DNA of 64,000 bases. It comes from Lepidodermella squamata (Eukaryota > Gastrotricha). Made by a program: the position numbers and the translations under genes. The notes under the pieces were generated by a model. The model worked only from the letters and a program-made list of their open reading frames with translations, was not told the DNA's origin and made no database searches. Below, in pieces: positions 9,922-20,900 of the stretch. Numbering within the stretch: position 1 is the stretch's first letter; each line of letters opens with the position of its first letter. The stretch is taken from NCBI GenBank assembly GCA_047495785.1, contig JBLDXI010000033.1:2790001-2854000 (forward strand). The letters run 5' to 3'.

Positions 9922-12697
9922 TTAATAAAGGTCAGCCCCAATTCCCCAAGGAATGGCGTCGCATATATAGTTGTCATTGCAGGGGCGACGTTGGATAACA
10001 ACTAGTTTTGATGAGATTTTTTCCAAATCAATCAAACAATAACCGGCATTATCTCTCAAATTAGAAATAGTGTAGGAGCGGAAGATGTTCCTAGCGAAAT
10101 CATCCGATAAAACGTTGCCGATGGCATTCGCAAGATGCGTCTTGGCTTCAGTTGCCAGCTCGGTAGAACCACACAGAGAGGAAAGTCGCTGCAAAATGAC
10201 ACCAGCATCAGGAAGACAGACATAGCGTCGAATTAATGCCTTATCAACAACCATGGGAGTCGCTGCATTTCTCACGAAACCGAGAATTTCTCCACACGCT
10301 GAAGTACCGTCATCCAGTTTGAACTCAACGGCGAACGACCGAGGTAACCGTCGCTTTGTGCCGAATTTCAACCATAGCCCATCAAAACGCTGAGATTTGT
10401 AGTAGGCAGTAGTAAAAATAGTATAACCGCCATTGACACAGACAGAGTTCAGGATAGCTTGCTGCTCCGAATCCGGGCGAGTCGCGTTGGAGAGCACAAC
10501 AGTAAGGCGCTTGCTGTAGTCCCTGTCACCTTTCAACTGACGTCGATGAAGGGCCACCAACATACGATGTATCTGGTGTTGCGTTCCTACGTACACGTGC
10601 TTCAACCATCCAATCAACCCTTCGTGAGGAAAAGCCGAAAAGCTGTCGATTCGCCCGAAACGCTCGGCTTGAGCCGGTAAATGTCCCACTGTATGCAAAT
10701 TGTAGGTCTCCGTTTTCACGCCACCGTACAGTATTGGGAAGAAACGGCGATATTCGTTCAGAAGAGACCGAGATTGTTGTATCGCCTTGAGTTTTTTGTC
10801 AGCATCTTCCTCATCGAATTCGATCAACAGGCGAAAAGCAAGAGACAGGCAAACGGTGAGTAGAAAGTATGTATCTGGCATGAATCGCGCAAGGACGGGG
10901 ACCCGGACGTAGCCAACCCAAAACTTCATATGTTTCCCTTTGAACTGGCTCGCCGCGGTCTCGCCAAATACTTTCAGCCTAACCGACTGCATCTGCCTGG
11001 GAACTTGTATTTCTCGAAGTATTCGGGCGATGTAATTACGAATTCGAATCGGTAAAATGTCGTCGTACTGAATAGAACTGCGCAACTCCTGCTTAGCTAC
11101 GCCTTCACAGATGCAATGGAGGTGGTCGACCGGTGCATCTCGAGGAAGCAACATGCGGCGTTTACAGAGCACACAGGAGCCTTTCATACCATGCACTACG
11201 ACTCCAGTTCTATCGATTTCAGGGCCGACTTTGTTTATTTCATCGGGTGGACGCAAATCAAACTCGGAATCCTCGACGAATCGATATCGACGGCTGCCAA
11301 AAAGATGATCTCCTTTGAGGAAGCAGAAAGGACAGCCATACTCGGCGTGAAAGCTGCGTATATTGAGACAGTCGCATTTTGCAGGCGCATCGGCAATGAG
11401 CGAGAAGAGCCATACAGTAAAGTCTACCTCTGCCCCCTTTTTCGTAACCAGTCTCTTCTTGACCTCAAAATTTGCGACTGTGTTCGAGAGACAAAGATCG
11501 AGGAATTGTTGGTACTTGGGACTGGTAGGTCCCTGCCAAATCCCCAGGAGGAGCATATTCTCCGGCTTGTACCTGAAACATAATTAACACACTAATCACC
11601 GTTTTCTTCTTCTATGTTTTTAAATACCTTGCATATTCAGGCAGATTCTTGATGGTTGCCAGCAAAGGCCACACGTTTGTTCCAGTTCCCGCTCGCTTTG
11701 ACAAGGTAGTACCATCAAAATTTATTTGTAGCTGAAGATCGAGATTGTGAACATCAGTGAGAGGTACAACGCCAGCGTCGATGAAGTCACTCAATATTAC
11801 CAATAGTTGCCAGGCTAACGAGGGCACGATGATCTCCCCCATACTAGCCGTTGATAATGTTGTTCCACATTGCCCGCATTTCTTTGCAGCATCAACTTGC
11901 ACAAAACATGACGGGCATAAACTTTGCAAAATTTGAGGAAGAACCACGTCACCCATGCCAGTCAGCATTTTTCTGTAAGATTTCAACGAGGACGGAATCG
12001 AGGCCAGCTTCGCAGCATCACCTTTGGCAAGCTCCCGAAAGCCCTTCGTTACAAGATCCAAGCCTGCCTGCGCAAGGCCATGATCAATTTCAAGCGCACG
12101 AAGAACCGACATGGGCGAATAGCTGTTGATCTTCGGGTCTGGATTGGGCTGTTTTACTATTTCAGCATGAACAAAACGATCCGCCGTGTCAGTGATGTTT
12201 GTTTTCGCGCCGGCTGGAACTGAAGTTCGTGGGGCTTCGTCGGCCTCATCGGCCTCGTCCATTTCGAAATCAGACTGGTTTACCTCCCAATCACTTGGGA
12301 ATGAGTCGCAAGATGACTGTGAAAGCACTTCGTACTCATCGTCCATCCCTGATTGACCAGGCAGGTCGATTTCATCTGATTCTTCCTCACTGATGGGCCA
12401 TTGTTCACCATGCGCCGTATAGGATGCTTCAGCAAACTCAGGAGCAGGCTCATACGACTCGGATGAGGTAGACGGCCTATCAGCAATTACCGAATGCGTG
12501 GTTTGAACGTTTGTTGGCCTCTCACCACATTCCAACGACCTAATTAACGTAGCTGAAGCTATTCTTCGTTGAGTAGCCGACAACCCAACGTCCGATTCGG
12601 ATTCTTCTTCTTCTTCTTCTTCTTCTTCTTCTTCTTCAGCTCCGCCGAGCTGTTGGAGTAACAAATCGATCTCTTTTCGAGCCTCTTTTGGCGGCAT
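9922..12697 (-). CDS. EnSpm/CACTA-type transposase
   Basis: Two exons, 12697-11628 and 11572-9922, join as PEYAR/YKPENMLLLGIW in frame (906 residues). Seen in order: an acidic Glu run (about residues 25-36), a disordered Ser/Asp region, a zinc-ribbon-like CPSC..KCGQCG (near residue 270), LQLQINFDGTTLSKRAGTG-type core (family pattern NFDGLPL.KS....W), ADAPAK..CLNI, a second Cys cluster (YGCPFC, CVLCKRR), DHLHCICEGVAKQE, and NLHTVGHLPAQAERFGRIDS followed by SAFPHEGLIG. These last two blocks are hallmarks of animal transposase-domain proteins related to plant En/Spm (Transposase_21 and its C-terminal companion domain). It should cut and paste the element through its terminal repeats in the nucleus. 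There are no internal stops. GTTTTAG before the leader is a possible acceptor. The start at 12697 is the first in-frame ATG. Confidence 0.88.
12600..12638. repeat. GAA/TTC microsatellite in transposase exon
   Basis: This TTCTTC run on the plus strand encodes a Glu tract near the transposase N-terminus. Confidence 0.8.
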
Positions 12698-12805
12698 AAG
12701 CAAACGCACAGGGTACAGTTGAACAATGAAAAGTAATTTCCTAAAACATATTAAGTAATCAATAAGACAAATGGTTCAATGTATCGTTCGTGGCAAGAAA
12801 TCATA

Positions 12806-13223
12806 TCAATCCTTTATATGTCCCTTTGCGGATTTTTTGGATTTTTCCTTAGGTTTCTTAGGTTTTGGCGGGAATGCTAGCGGATGTCGCTTAGTTTCAT
12901 GCTTCTCAAGCTCATACTTGGACTTGAAACTCATATCGCATACAGGGCACACAAAACTACTATTATGTTCTTTTCGCTCATGTGCCTGCACCGTCAACCA
13001 TTCGTCGGAGTAAAAATCGCATGACTGACATGAGAAACAGTCTGCGGGTATCAACCGCCCCTTAGCCGGAACTTTGCTAGAATAAACGTAAGACTACTCT
13101 CAATCTTATAGACATTTGAAAATAGTTTGCTAACCGTTTTTTAATGGGTGGCTGAGGAGCCTCGGAGCTTGAACTGCTTGAGGTCACATCTTCAGCGTCA
13201 GAGTCAGACGACTTTGAGCTCAT
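12806..13223 (-). CDS. Small C2H2 zinc-finger protein of the transposon cassette
   Basis: Two exons, 13223-13135 and 13076-12806, join in frame (119 residues). The Ser/Asp/Glu-rich N-terminus leads into a basic PIKKRKVPAKGR segment formed at the splice junction, resembling a nuclear localisation signal. Two C2H2-type fingers follow: CQSC..(12)..H..(3)..H (CQSCDFYSDEW to HERKEH) and CPVC..H..H (CPVCDMSFKSKYELEKHETKRH). A Lys/Pro-rich tail (KPKKPKEKSKKSAK) ends the protein. It probably binds nucleic acid in the nucleus. It lies 108 bases upstream of the transposase in the same orientation, so I read it as a transposon-borne accessory gene; an unrelated host gene is the alternative. Confidence 0.65.
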
Positions 13224-13689
13224 GAAGATTTTAACAAAATAGATGGTAAATGAGACGCGCCTTTGAAAAAGCTGCACTTAAAGGCATAAAGCATGCAATA
13301 TGGGTAGATGAACATATGGACATAGGTACAGAGCAATCATAAACACTAGGCGTGAACGATCATAATAACTAGAAACTAATTTTTTCAACTTAAAACATGA
13401 AGCAACCTGCATGTAATCAACTAAGTTAGCAGTGAAAGGTTAAGGCGGCTGTCAGCAGTTCATATGCATCGCGGACTTAGCAGATTTTCAAACAAAGCAC
13501 ATCCCCAAAAGCTGCGAAATTAATTATTTATTAAATTATTTATCATAATCTTCAAAATATAATCAAAATAGCTCGTACAACAATTTTACCAAGTCGGCCG
13601 AAAAGCAGGCGTGAGAATTTTCGGTAAGCGGAGGTTTGGTCAATTTTTGTAATTTTTTCAACCAAACTAACCGGAAACTGTCTGTTTCA
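13224..13689. other. Noncoding upstream of transposon cassette
   Basis: This AT-rich stretch upstream of the C2H2 gene presumably holds the cassette promoter. Nothing specific is recognisable. Confidence 0.4.
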
Positions 13690-13783
13690 GGCGTTCAAAC
13701 GGACAGGAGACTGCATGTTTCCGAACAGTTGATCTAACAGTGCACAGTGCGGAAACTGAACGAAAACTGTCCGTTTGAACGCC
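13690..13783. repeat. Foldback repeat, 17-bp perfect arms
   Basis: GGCGTTCAAACGGACAG (13690-13706) is the exact reverse complement of 13767-13783. Inside it, 10 bases in from each arm, lies a second stem GTTTCCG (13717-13723)/CGGAAAC (13750-13756), leaving a 26-base loop that contains CTAACAGTG. The symmetric design indicates a real foldback structure. It shares words with the cluster at 7525-7690. Confidence 0.8.
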
Positions 13784-14895
13784 GGACGGGTTTGCTAGGG
13801 ACTCAGTCGCCAAAAACAAAAACTTGAAAAATAAACCGACGCAAACCCATAAAAAATTGACAGATTTAATAATTTTTTCCAAATATTTAAGTTTCAGTAA
13901 TTTTGAAATGATTATTGACAAATTAATTTTTTTAATTTAAATTTTTGCGCGCGCGCTTTCCGACGCGGGATGCGGAGGGCAGGGTTCGTTATCTATCCAG
14001 GCATCGATCTTTGATCTTGGTTGGATCTTGGCTAATTTGAAGACACCCAGCTCCCAACGACGATCGGGCTATCAGCATTTTCAAAGGCGTGCCGAAAAGC
14101 CATTCCGTAATTCGTGCCGTAAAGGCCAAATATGACATCATTAACAAGTTAGGGCGATGGATTTCCACTCAGAGCTCCGAGGGTTTCGCCGCGTCCACAA
14201 CAGAGGCATAGATTCTTTCGTGTTACTTGCCAGGGCTCTCAAATGTACGAGCTCTGTATGATAAATTGTGATAAATCTACGGCTGCCGCGTCATGTAGTC
14301 GTTGTCGTTTTGGCCTCCTCCAATTTCGTTGGTAGAAGTGCCCTCTCAGAGGGCACCCCACTCCCAACCTAACCCCAACCTAACGTTAACGTTAACCTTG
14401 ACCCTCTGATAGCGAGCCATAAGCATAAGCACGTGGTGGCCAGAATCTTAGGCTGACTTCCGTTTCAGCCCGAAGCAGTTGTTTGCTTTCATTGCTGGAT
14501 TGTCCGCCGCCGAAAGACGATTTGCCGCGGCGATAATGACAACCTTGTTTGACTAAATGTGATATAGCTGGGATATAGGTACTATCGTCTCCCTCGAGTT
14601 ACTCCCCTAGGTTTTGCATGATGGCATAGGTGGACAAAAAGGTGAGCCCATGGCCACGCCATCGACCTGTTCGCAGCGTAATCGGCTTTTGCGCCATTTG
14701 CCATATTCAAAATTAAGTTATGAAAATAGATACTAAATGGATCATATGGTGAAGTAATCTGATCGATTTAGGAAGTCGGTTTTGCATTTAGTTTAATTTT
14801 ATAACTGTTTTTCCCTTGCATAAAACTAAGTCTTCAAGTTCAGGCCGTTTTTAGCTCAATTGCGTTTCCTCCTAGATTTTTAGCATTAATTGAAA
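13784..14895. other. Intergenic before IDH; possible receptor fragment
   Basis: No intact gene is seen. There is a perfect 9+1+9 palindrome (GTGCCCTCT C AGAGGGCAC, 14338-14356) beside CCTAAC-rich DNA, and a 42-codon open stretch at 14207-14332 with nuclear-receptor-like cysteine spacing (see findings). The last ~200 bases probably hold the IDH promoter and leader. Confidence 0.4.
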
Positions 14896-16311
14896 ATGCG
14901 AGACGTTCCGAACGGTAAAATTCGTTGCGGCGTTGTGGCAGAAGCTGAAGGAGATGAGATGACGCGAATTATCTGGGACCTTATTAAGGAGAAGCTGATT
15001 CTGCCATATTTGGATATAGAACTTCAAACATTCGACCTTTCTATTCAAAATCGCGACTTAACGGACGATAAAGTTACTATGGAGTACGTCGAGGCTGTCA
15101 GGAAATGCGGTGTTGGTGTCAAATGTGCTACCATCACCCCTGGTAAGTGTTTCTTTGCCGGTGGTGGCCAATGATAACTGTGCATCTATTGCAATTTTCC
15201 AGACGAAGCTCGGGTAAAGGAGTTTGGCTTGAAATCAATGTATAAATCTCCGAACGGAACCATCCGTAACCAACTCGGCGGAACGCTTTTCCGTGAGCCG
15301 ATTATCTGCTCCAACATTCCGCGTGTCGTTAGCCACTGGAAGCACCCGATTATTGTAGGTCGCCACGCTTTCGCCGACCAATATGCCGCATTGGAAGCGC
15401 TCTTGCCACACGGTGAAAGCGGCACTTTGTCGATTCAGTGGAAACCCGATGGATCGAACGTATCGAAGGAACTCCGATCAATTCATTTCCCGTTGCCCGG
15501 AACGGATAACACCGGGGGCGTTGCTTTGCTGATGTACAACTTGGATGCCTCGATTACTGATTTCGCCAAGTCATGTTGCAGTCTCGCCGTCGAACGCAAC
15601 ATGCCACTGTACTTCACGACGAAAAACACCATCTTAAAGAGCTATGATGGACGTTTCCGTTCAATTTTTGATGCCGTTGCCAAAGACTGGCCCGGTCTCA
15701 CATACGAGCACCGCTTGATCGACGACATGGTTGCGTATGTCCTGAAAAGCGAGGGTTCCTTCGTCTGGGCCTGTAAAAACTACGACGGGGATGTTCAATC
15801 TGACATGGTTGCCCAGGTAAGATTCAGGCCAATTCTGCTACTGATTTGCTATAATATAAACTCGACAGGGCTTTGGTTCATTGGGTCTCATGTCTTCGGT
15901 TTTGATCTGCCCTGATGGTCGCACACGAGTTGCCGAAGCAGGTAGGCTATGCGTATTAATTTAGCTCTTTCATTAATCGTGACAAGTGTAGCCCATGGCA
16001 CAATTACTCGTCATTACCGCTTGCATCAACAAGGAAAGGAGACTTCGTCGAACCCTATCGCATCCGTTGTTGCATGGGCTCGTGCTCTGTCGCATCGCGC
16101 TGCTTTGGATAACAACGCTGATTTGGCGCAATTCGCCAAGCAGCTGGAGGCTTCATGCGTACTTACTGTCGAGAATGGAAAAATGACCAAGGACTTGGCC
16201 TTGTGCAAAAATCCTGGTTCTACTGCCGTCGATCGACGCGAATATCTCAACACCCAGGAATTCATGGACGCTCTTGCCGAAACACTCAACGGTCAACTTG
16301 CTAAGCTGTGA
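14896..16311 (+). CDS. IDH1: NADP-dependent isocitrate dehydrogenase, cytosolic type
   Basis: Oxidatively decarboxylates isocitrate to 2-oxoglutarate, making NADPH. Exons 14896-15142, 15203-15816, 15869-15941 and 15992-16311 join in frame to 417 residues, close to the 414 of human IDH1. Visible family blocks: [18 protein letters not shown] (N-terminal strand and helix), [14 protein letters not shown] (substrate loop, Ser/Asn/Arg), [21 protein letters not shown] (with the metal-binding Asp pair's region), [19 protein letters not shown] (dehydrogenase signature, Asp residues for Mg/Mn), and [20 protein letters not shown] (NADP adenine/2'-phosphate contacts). There is no N-terminal targeting extension, so a cytosolic or peroxisomal form is likely; the C-terminus LAKL may be a weak peroxisomal PTS1-like end. 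ZRANB2 starts 238 bases downstream on the same strand. Confidence 0.96.
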
Positions 16312-16548
16312 AACGGCTTGAGCTCGAGATAATGAGACCTATTACAAACTGAGACATTCTTATTTATCATCTTATTATGCCTTTCAGGCTAAAAAAAAAT
16401 CTCCGCCTAATTGCGGCATCTTCATTTATTTTTTCTGAACTATGAGCTTCCATCATTTATCAGCTATCGGTGCAATTCAATTTTGTATTACGGAGTTGAA
16501 TTAAATCTGCAATGCTTATTTTCTCGCTAATTTAGAATAATTTTTGAA

Positions 16549-17903
16549 ATGGCTGCAAAAGTCAAGCCAAATGAAGGTGACTGGATTTGCCAAGGTAAAA
16601 CGTAAGTCGCTGCTAAATGTTTTCTTCCAATTTTTTCAAAGTTTCCATCGTTTAGAGCGAATGGTCGCTGCGGCAATGTAAACTTCAGCAGCCGTTCGAA
16701 ATGTAACAAATGCGGAACAGAGCTTCAGAAAGATTGGGTATTCAAGAAAACCGGAATTGAAATTGGCAAACAACAAGCTGAGAAATCAGGCGGTTTATTC
16801 AATCCTGATGACTGGATTTGCAAAAGGTTCTTCTCATCATTTTCAATGCGCTTCTTAATTATCGATTCCTCCATGTAGTTGTGGTAACGTCAACTGGGCT
16901 CGACGCTTCAAGTGCAACGTTTGCAATACGCCCAAGTTGGCGAAAGCCGAAAATCGGACTGGGCTCGGTGGCGGCTATAAAGACCGCGATGACGTTGTCG
17001 AGTACAAGGAACGCAACGAATCTGACGACGAATATGACGAAGTAAATAATACCAATTAACCCTTAAATCCAATTTCATAATTAATATTTTCATCTAGTTT
17101 GGGCTAATCAAGAAGAAATTTCGCGGCGGAGCTGCAAGCGGTGACAACGACAGCTCTCAAAATGGCAACGATCACGAGAGTAGTAACGACAAACCTCAAG
17201 TAAATAACCCTATATCAAAGATCAACCATGTCTTATTGTTTTAATTGAAGCTTACTGCGGGTCCTGTAGCCGATAAGAAGGACGCCGAGCATGATGACGA
17301 AGAGGAAAATGAAGAGGAGGACGACGATGATGATGATGATGGTGACGACGCCGATCTGGACAAGTACAACTTGTTGGATGAAGACGACGTGGCCGATCTG
17401 GTGGATGCCAAGACGAAGTCTTCACGGGAGCGGTGCGAATACATTGCCTGCTTGTGACCGTAGAGATTGTAGAGATTGCGCAAATCAAACAAAATCCATC
17501 GTCCAATCTGTGCCTTTCATTTTGAAAATTCGGTCTTTCATCATTTTTACGTTTTTGTCTTTTGTCTTTTGCATGATCTGGATGATGCGCATCGCAGGAA
17601 TGACTCCGGCTCGTCCGCTTCTTCTAACTCGGGTTCGTCTGACGACTCGGACTCGAGCTCGTCGGGCTCATCTGCGTCCGGCTCATCCTCAGGCTCTGGC
17701 AGCTCGTCTTCTTCATCGGCTTCGTCGCGTGGCTCGGCAGATCGCCGTCGCCGACAACGGGACCGGTCGCCCGATCAGCGAAATCGATCGCGCTCACGGT
17801 CACCGATCGATAAAAATGATCACCACAAGTGAGACCAGCTAATGCTTTTTCACCCATTTGTTTCAATTTTTGTATTGCCATTTTCAGATCATCGAGACGG
17901 TAA
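16549..17903 (+). CDS. ZRANB2: ZRANB2-like RanBP2 zinc-finger splicing factor
   Basis: ZRANB2 proteins bind single-stranded RNA (GGU sites) and affect alternative splicing in the nucleus. Exons 16549-16601, 16656-16826, 16879-17041, 17098-17199, 17251-17432, 17598-17828 and 17888-17903 join in frame (305 residues). Two RanBP2-type fingers are clear: CGNVNFSSRSKCNKCG (after DWIC, about residues 13-40) and DDWICKSCGNVNWARRFKCN with CNTPK. The conserved linker TGLGGGYKDRD and DEYDEFG follow, then an acidic run and an SR/RS-like tail (DRSPDQRNRSRSRSP). In the first finger this splice choice gives eight residues between the first two Cys; using the GTAAAA donor at 16595 with an acceptor two bases later gives five, nearer to the usual four. 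The last exon is tiny; reading through would end in DHHK at 17831. Confidence 0.9.
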
Positions 17904-20900
17904 CGACTGCAGATAACTACTATTGTACTCAAATCCAGTCGTTGAATCTTTGAACGCTTTGCTTTGAGTTTTCTTTTCCAAAAAATGATAATCGTGAGCT
18001 CTGTAATTGTATCAGTGGCAGTGACAGTAATGCCACCATCATTTCAATCATCAGCTAGAGGTGAACAATAAACGTGCGAGTTTCCGAACCCTTGTGATTT
18101 CGATTATAAATTCCTGCTTTTCGTTGATATAATCTAAGTTCCCGGTGTGAAGAGAGATGATCAGTGAAGGCTGGTTTTGACTGCTGCTAATGTTGGTTTC
18201 AATAACAGAAACGTCGTCCGTATCATCAGTCGCATTCGCCGATGGCTAGTAGAGGGGTCGATATGACAGCGCTGATTTTCCTTTAAGTCCGGGCGAGTCC
18301 GCCGAAGCCGGCGATCCGAGGGTTTTATATTGTTAATTTTGATTTTTCATTTCTTTCAAGCTACGTTTGACGGATTGTTACCGCATTTTTGTCATTATCT
18401 GCTTTTCTGTTTTTGTTTTTCTTATTACATCCCGCCTTTTGAGAATCGTCGTGCTGTGCGCGTGGACAGCAAAAAGCAACGGCAGTCGAATTTCGCCTTG
18501 TAATACCTGAGTGCACGCATTCAGTCTTCGAGAAGAATAAAAATGTTAAAAAAAATCGCGCCTTTTAACCATTTTTAAATTGAAATTTGTCGAAAGGTGA
18601 TTGGCTCGCGCCAGTGACTCAAAACCTTGGAGGAATAGACATACATTTATTGTATCCAAGCTCAAGCAATTATCCAAGCTCAAAACACCCGAAATTTTCT
18701 ACCTATAAAAGGGAAGAAATGAAGATTAGAAAGGAAGAAAGGAAGAATAGGAAGAATAGAAAGGTAAGAGGAGGAATATTATGCGAAATCGAATTAACCA
18801 TGTCAGGCGGGTGGCACATTGTGCTGAGAGAATCCAAGAGCGCGCATTATTTTGCGAGCTGCAAATAACAATAAGCTGATCGGTACGGCAGTTGGAATCG
18901 TAGATGAAGCGGCGACGAGGATCGCAAATATTGAGAGGTATTGCCCGGCGACCAAGCTGCTTTGTTCTCATCTTTTTGTTCGCAGGCCGTCTGTTCTTCC
19001 TTCAACAAATAATTCTCTCCACAGTAATTTAAGCAATAATAGATCGAGTTGCGAATGCACCGTAGCATTCTGCTGCTGGTGGTGGTTCTTTTTCCCGTCA
19101 CCTTTTATACACATTACCACAAACACACGTCATCAAGTATGCACGTCGGGAGCGCCGCGCTATCGATTGGAGCGCTGCCGGTTTGCTCACGGTTCGGTCT
19201 TTGGGCGCCGCCGCGGATTACAATACCTAAGAAAAAGACAAAAAGAAAAGCAAAATAAAAGAAAACACGCGCCGCGAGATCGACGACACAGCCAAAGCAG
19301 CAGCAGCAGACTCCCGACTAGCAAATACTGCGCCTGTACACTGAGCACTGAGGATCTAATTTATTATTTAACGCAAGAAAAGGTAAAGAAAGACCGTCGT
19401 AGAACTGCGACCGCGCCAATTTTCGGCGATGACGGCAATAACAACACGAAAACCAGCCTTCGGCAGCGCGTGAGGCAATAAATTCCGTCGGCATGAATAA
19501 CAACGAGATTTTCCTTTGTTTTCTTCGACAAAACAACTAATATCCGATGATCGGCATAATACAGTCTGCGATCGCCATCAACTCCATCTTTACTTACGGC
19601 ACACGTAAATAACAAACAAAACAGTTGCGGCAATTTTTTCGGCTCGAACGGGCGAATTTCCGAGATGCCGCCGATGTTATTACCGAGAAATAATGATCGC
19701 GATCGTTCCCTTCCCTTGTGTCCAGGTCACGTTTATTACACCTGTCGGTAGCTTGTGAGTTCGCGATAGGCTGAAGCGACCTATATTTGTAACGGCTTTG
19801 AAGTGTCTTTATTGGTGCGCACCGGCACTTGTCTAAGCCGCGCGTTCACCAAAAGCCGCCAAAGGGAGTGCCTTATGGTCATCAGGTACTTGTTTCAAAT
19901 CCACCCAGCGGAGGGCGATCATCATCATCACCTGTCAGCTCTTATATATTCCAGGTTTCAATAATCGTATAGCAGCGCGATATTACTTTATTTCTTTACT
20001 GTGTCACTTCGACGATTCGCATTTTGTGCCATTCATGCAGTGGCTGCAGTAATTTTTCATACACTTTCTATTAATTTCTTCCACATGCATCGCTCTAAAT
20101 TTGCGCTCCCTGACGAAGAACTTGTGTAGTTTGATCAGGCGTCTTTGCGTTTTCGACGACCCTCCCGCGCTGATCATGTTGGGTTTGAGCATGTTGGTTT
20201 TTTCAGTAATATGGGGCTCATTTGTGTTTATACACAATGCAGAAGAAGATGATGATGATGATGCTAGTGAGTATTAGTTATCGCCGTCATTAACCACTAC
20301 TTACTGGTGATAAAAAATAATACGTCGCCGGAGATGACGTTGAACGTTCTGTTCTATTCTTCATTCTGCGCTCATCAGCACACGTGGGGACTAGTAGACT
20401 TGAATTTGCTGCTCGTGCTATCTATCGTATGCTGCATGGCTTTGGCAAAGACCGACGACGGCTTATTGTGTGTAGGCATGATGTGTAGTTTGTTGGAGGC
20501 GGCCGTGTCAACCTCTGCCTCTGCCGTCGTCGCCGCCGCCGCCGCTGAGGAGCAGTGTTGTTGATGAACAAGTCCGCACGAGACTATCAACGATGAAGCG
20601 CCTGTGTCATGAAGGTGCCAGCTCATGGTACCTCCTGATAGTTTTTTGCACACTCTGGCTTCATTTACTCCCTCCATCTCTAATGGCATCGTCCAATTTG
20701 CATCATCATTATCCGTATCTCGAAGTCTCGCAACAAACAACACGCACTCACTAAAGCTTGATCCGCAGACAGCTATTAGATAACTTTGATGATGGTGTGG
20801 AGATTAGGCAACAGACCTCGAGCTATTTTTTCTCTCGGTTTTTTTTCTATTACCTTTTTATCAAACTTTCTTGTGCTACATTCTGAATCCATCCTCAAAC

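Larger units (their letters stand above)
8254..13223 (-). mobile_element. EnSpm/CACTA-like transposon, three-gene cassette
   Basis: Three minus-strand genes follow each other closely: a small C2H2 protein (13223-12806), the transposase (12697-9922) and a low-complexity accessory protein (9857-8254). The spaces between stop and next start are only 108 and 64 bases. The transposase type is recognisable (see its entry). Related palindromic repeats lie outside both ends (7525-7690 and 13690-13783). I could not fix the true termini: the best inverted match starts CACTATCAGATCATCTGTT at 7604 and its counterpart ends at 13742, but the neighbouring bases (GAA versus CAC) do not form a target duplication. 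All three frames are open, so the copy may be recent or active. Confidence 0.65.

Noticed and set aside
7604-13742. CACTA-like inverted ends as definite transposon termini
   Set aside because: The target duplication does not match (GAA versus CAC), and related repeat words extend beyond both points, so the ends are left unassigned.
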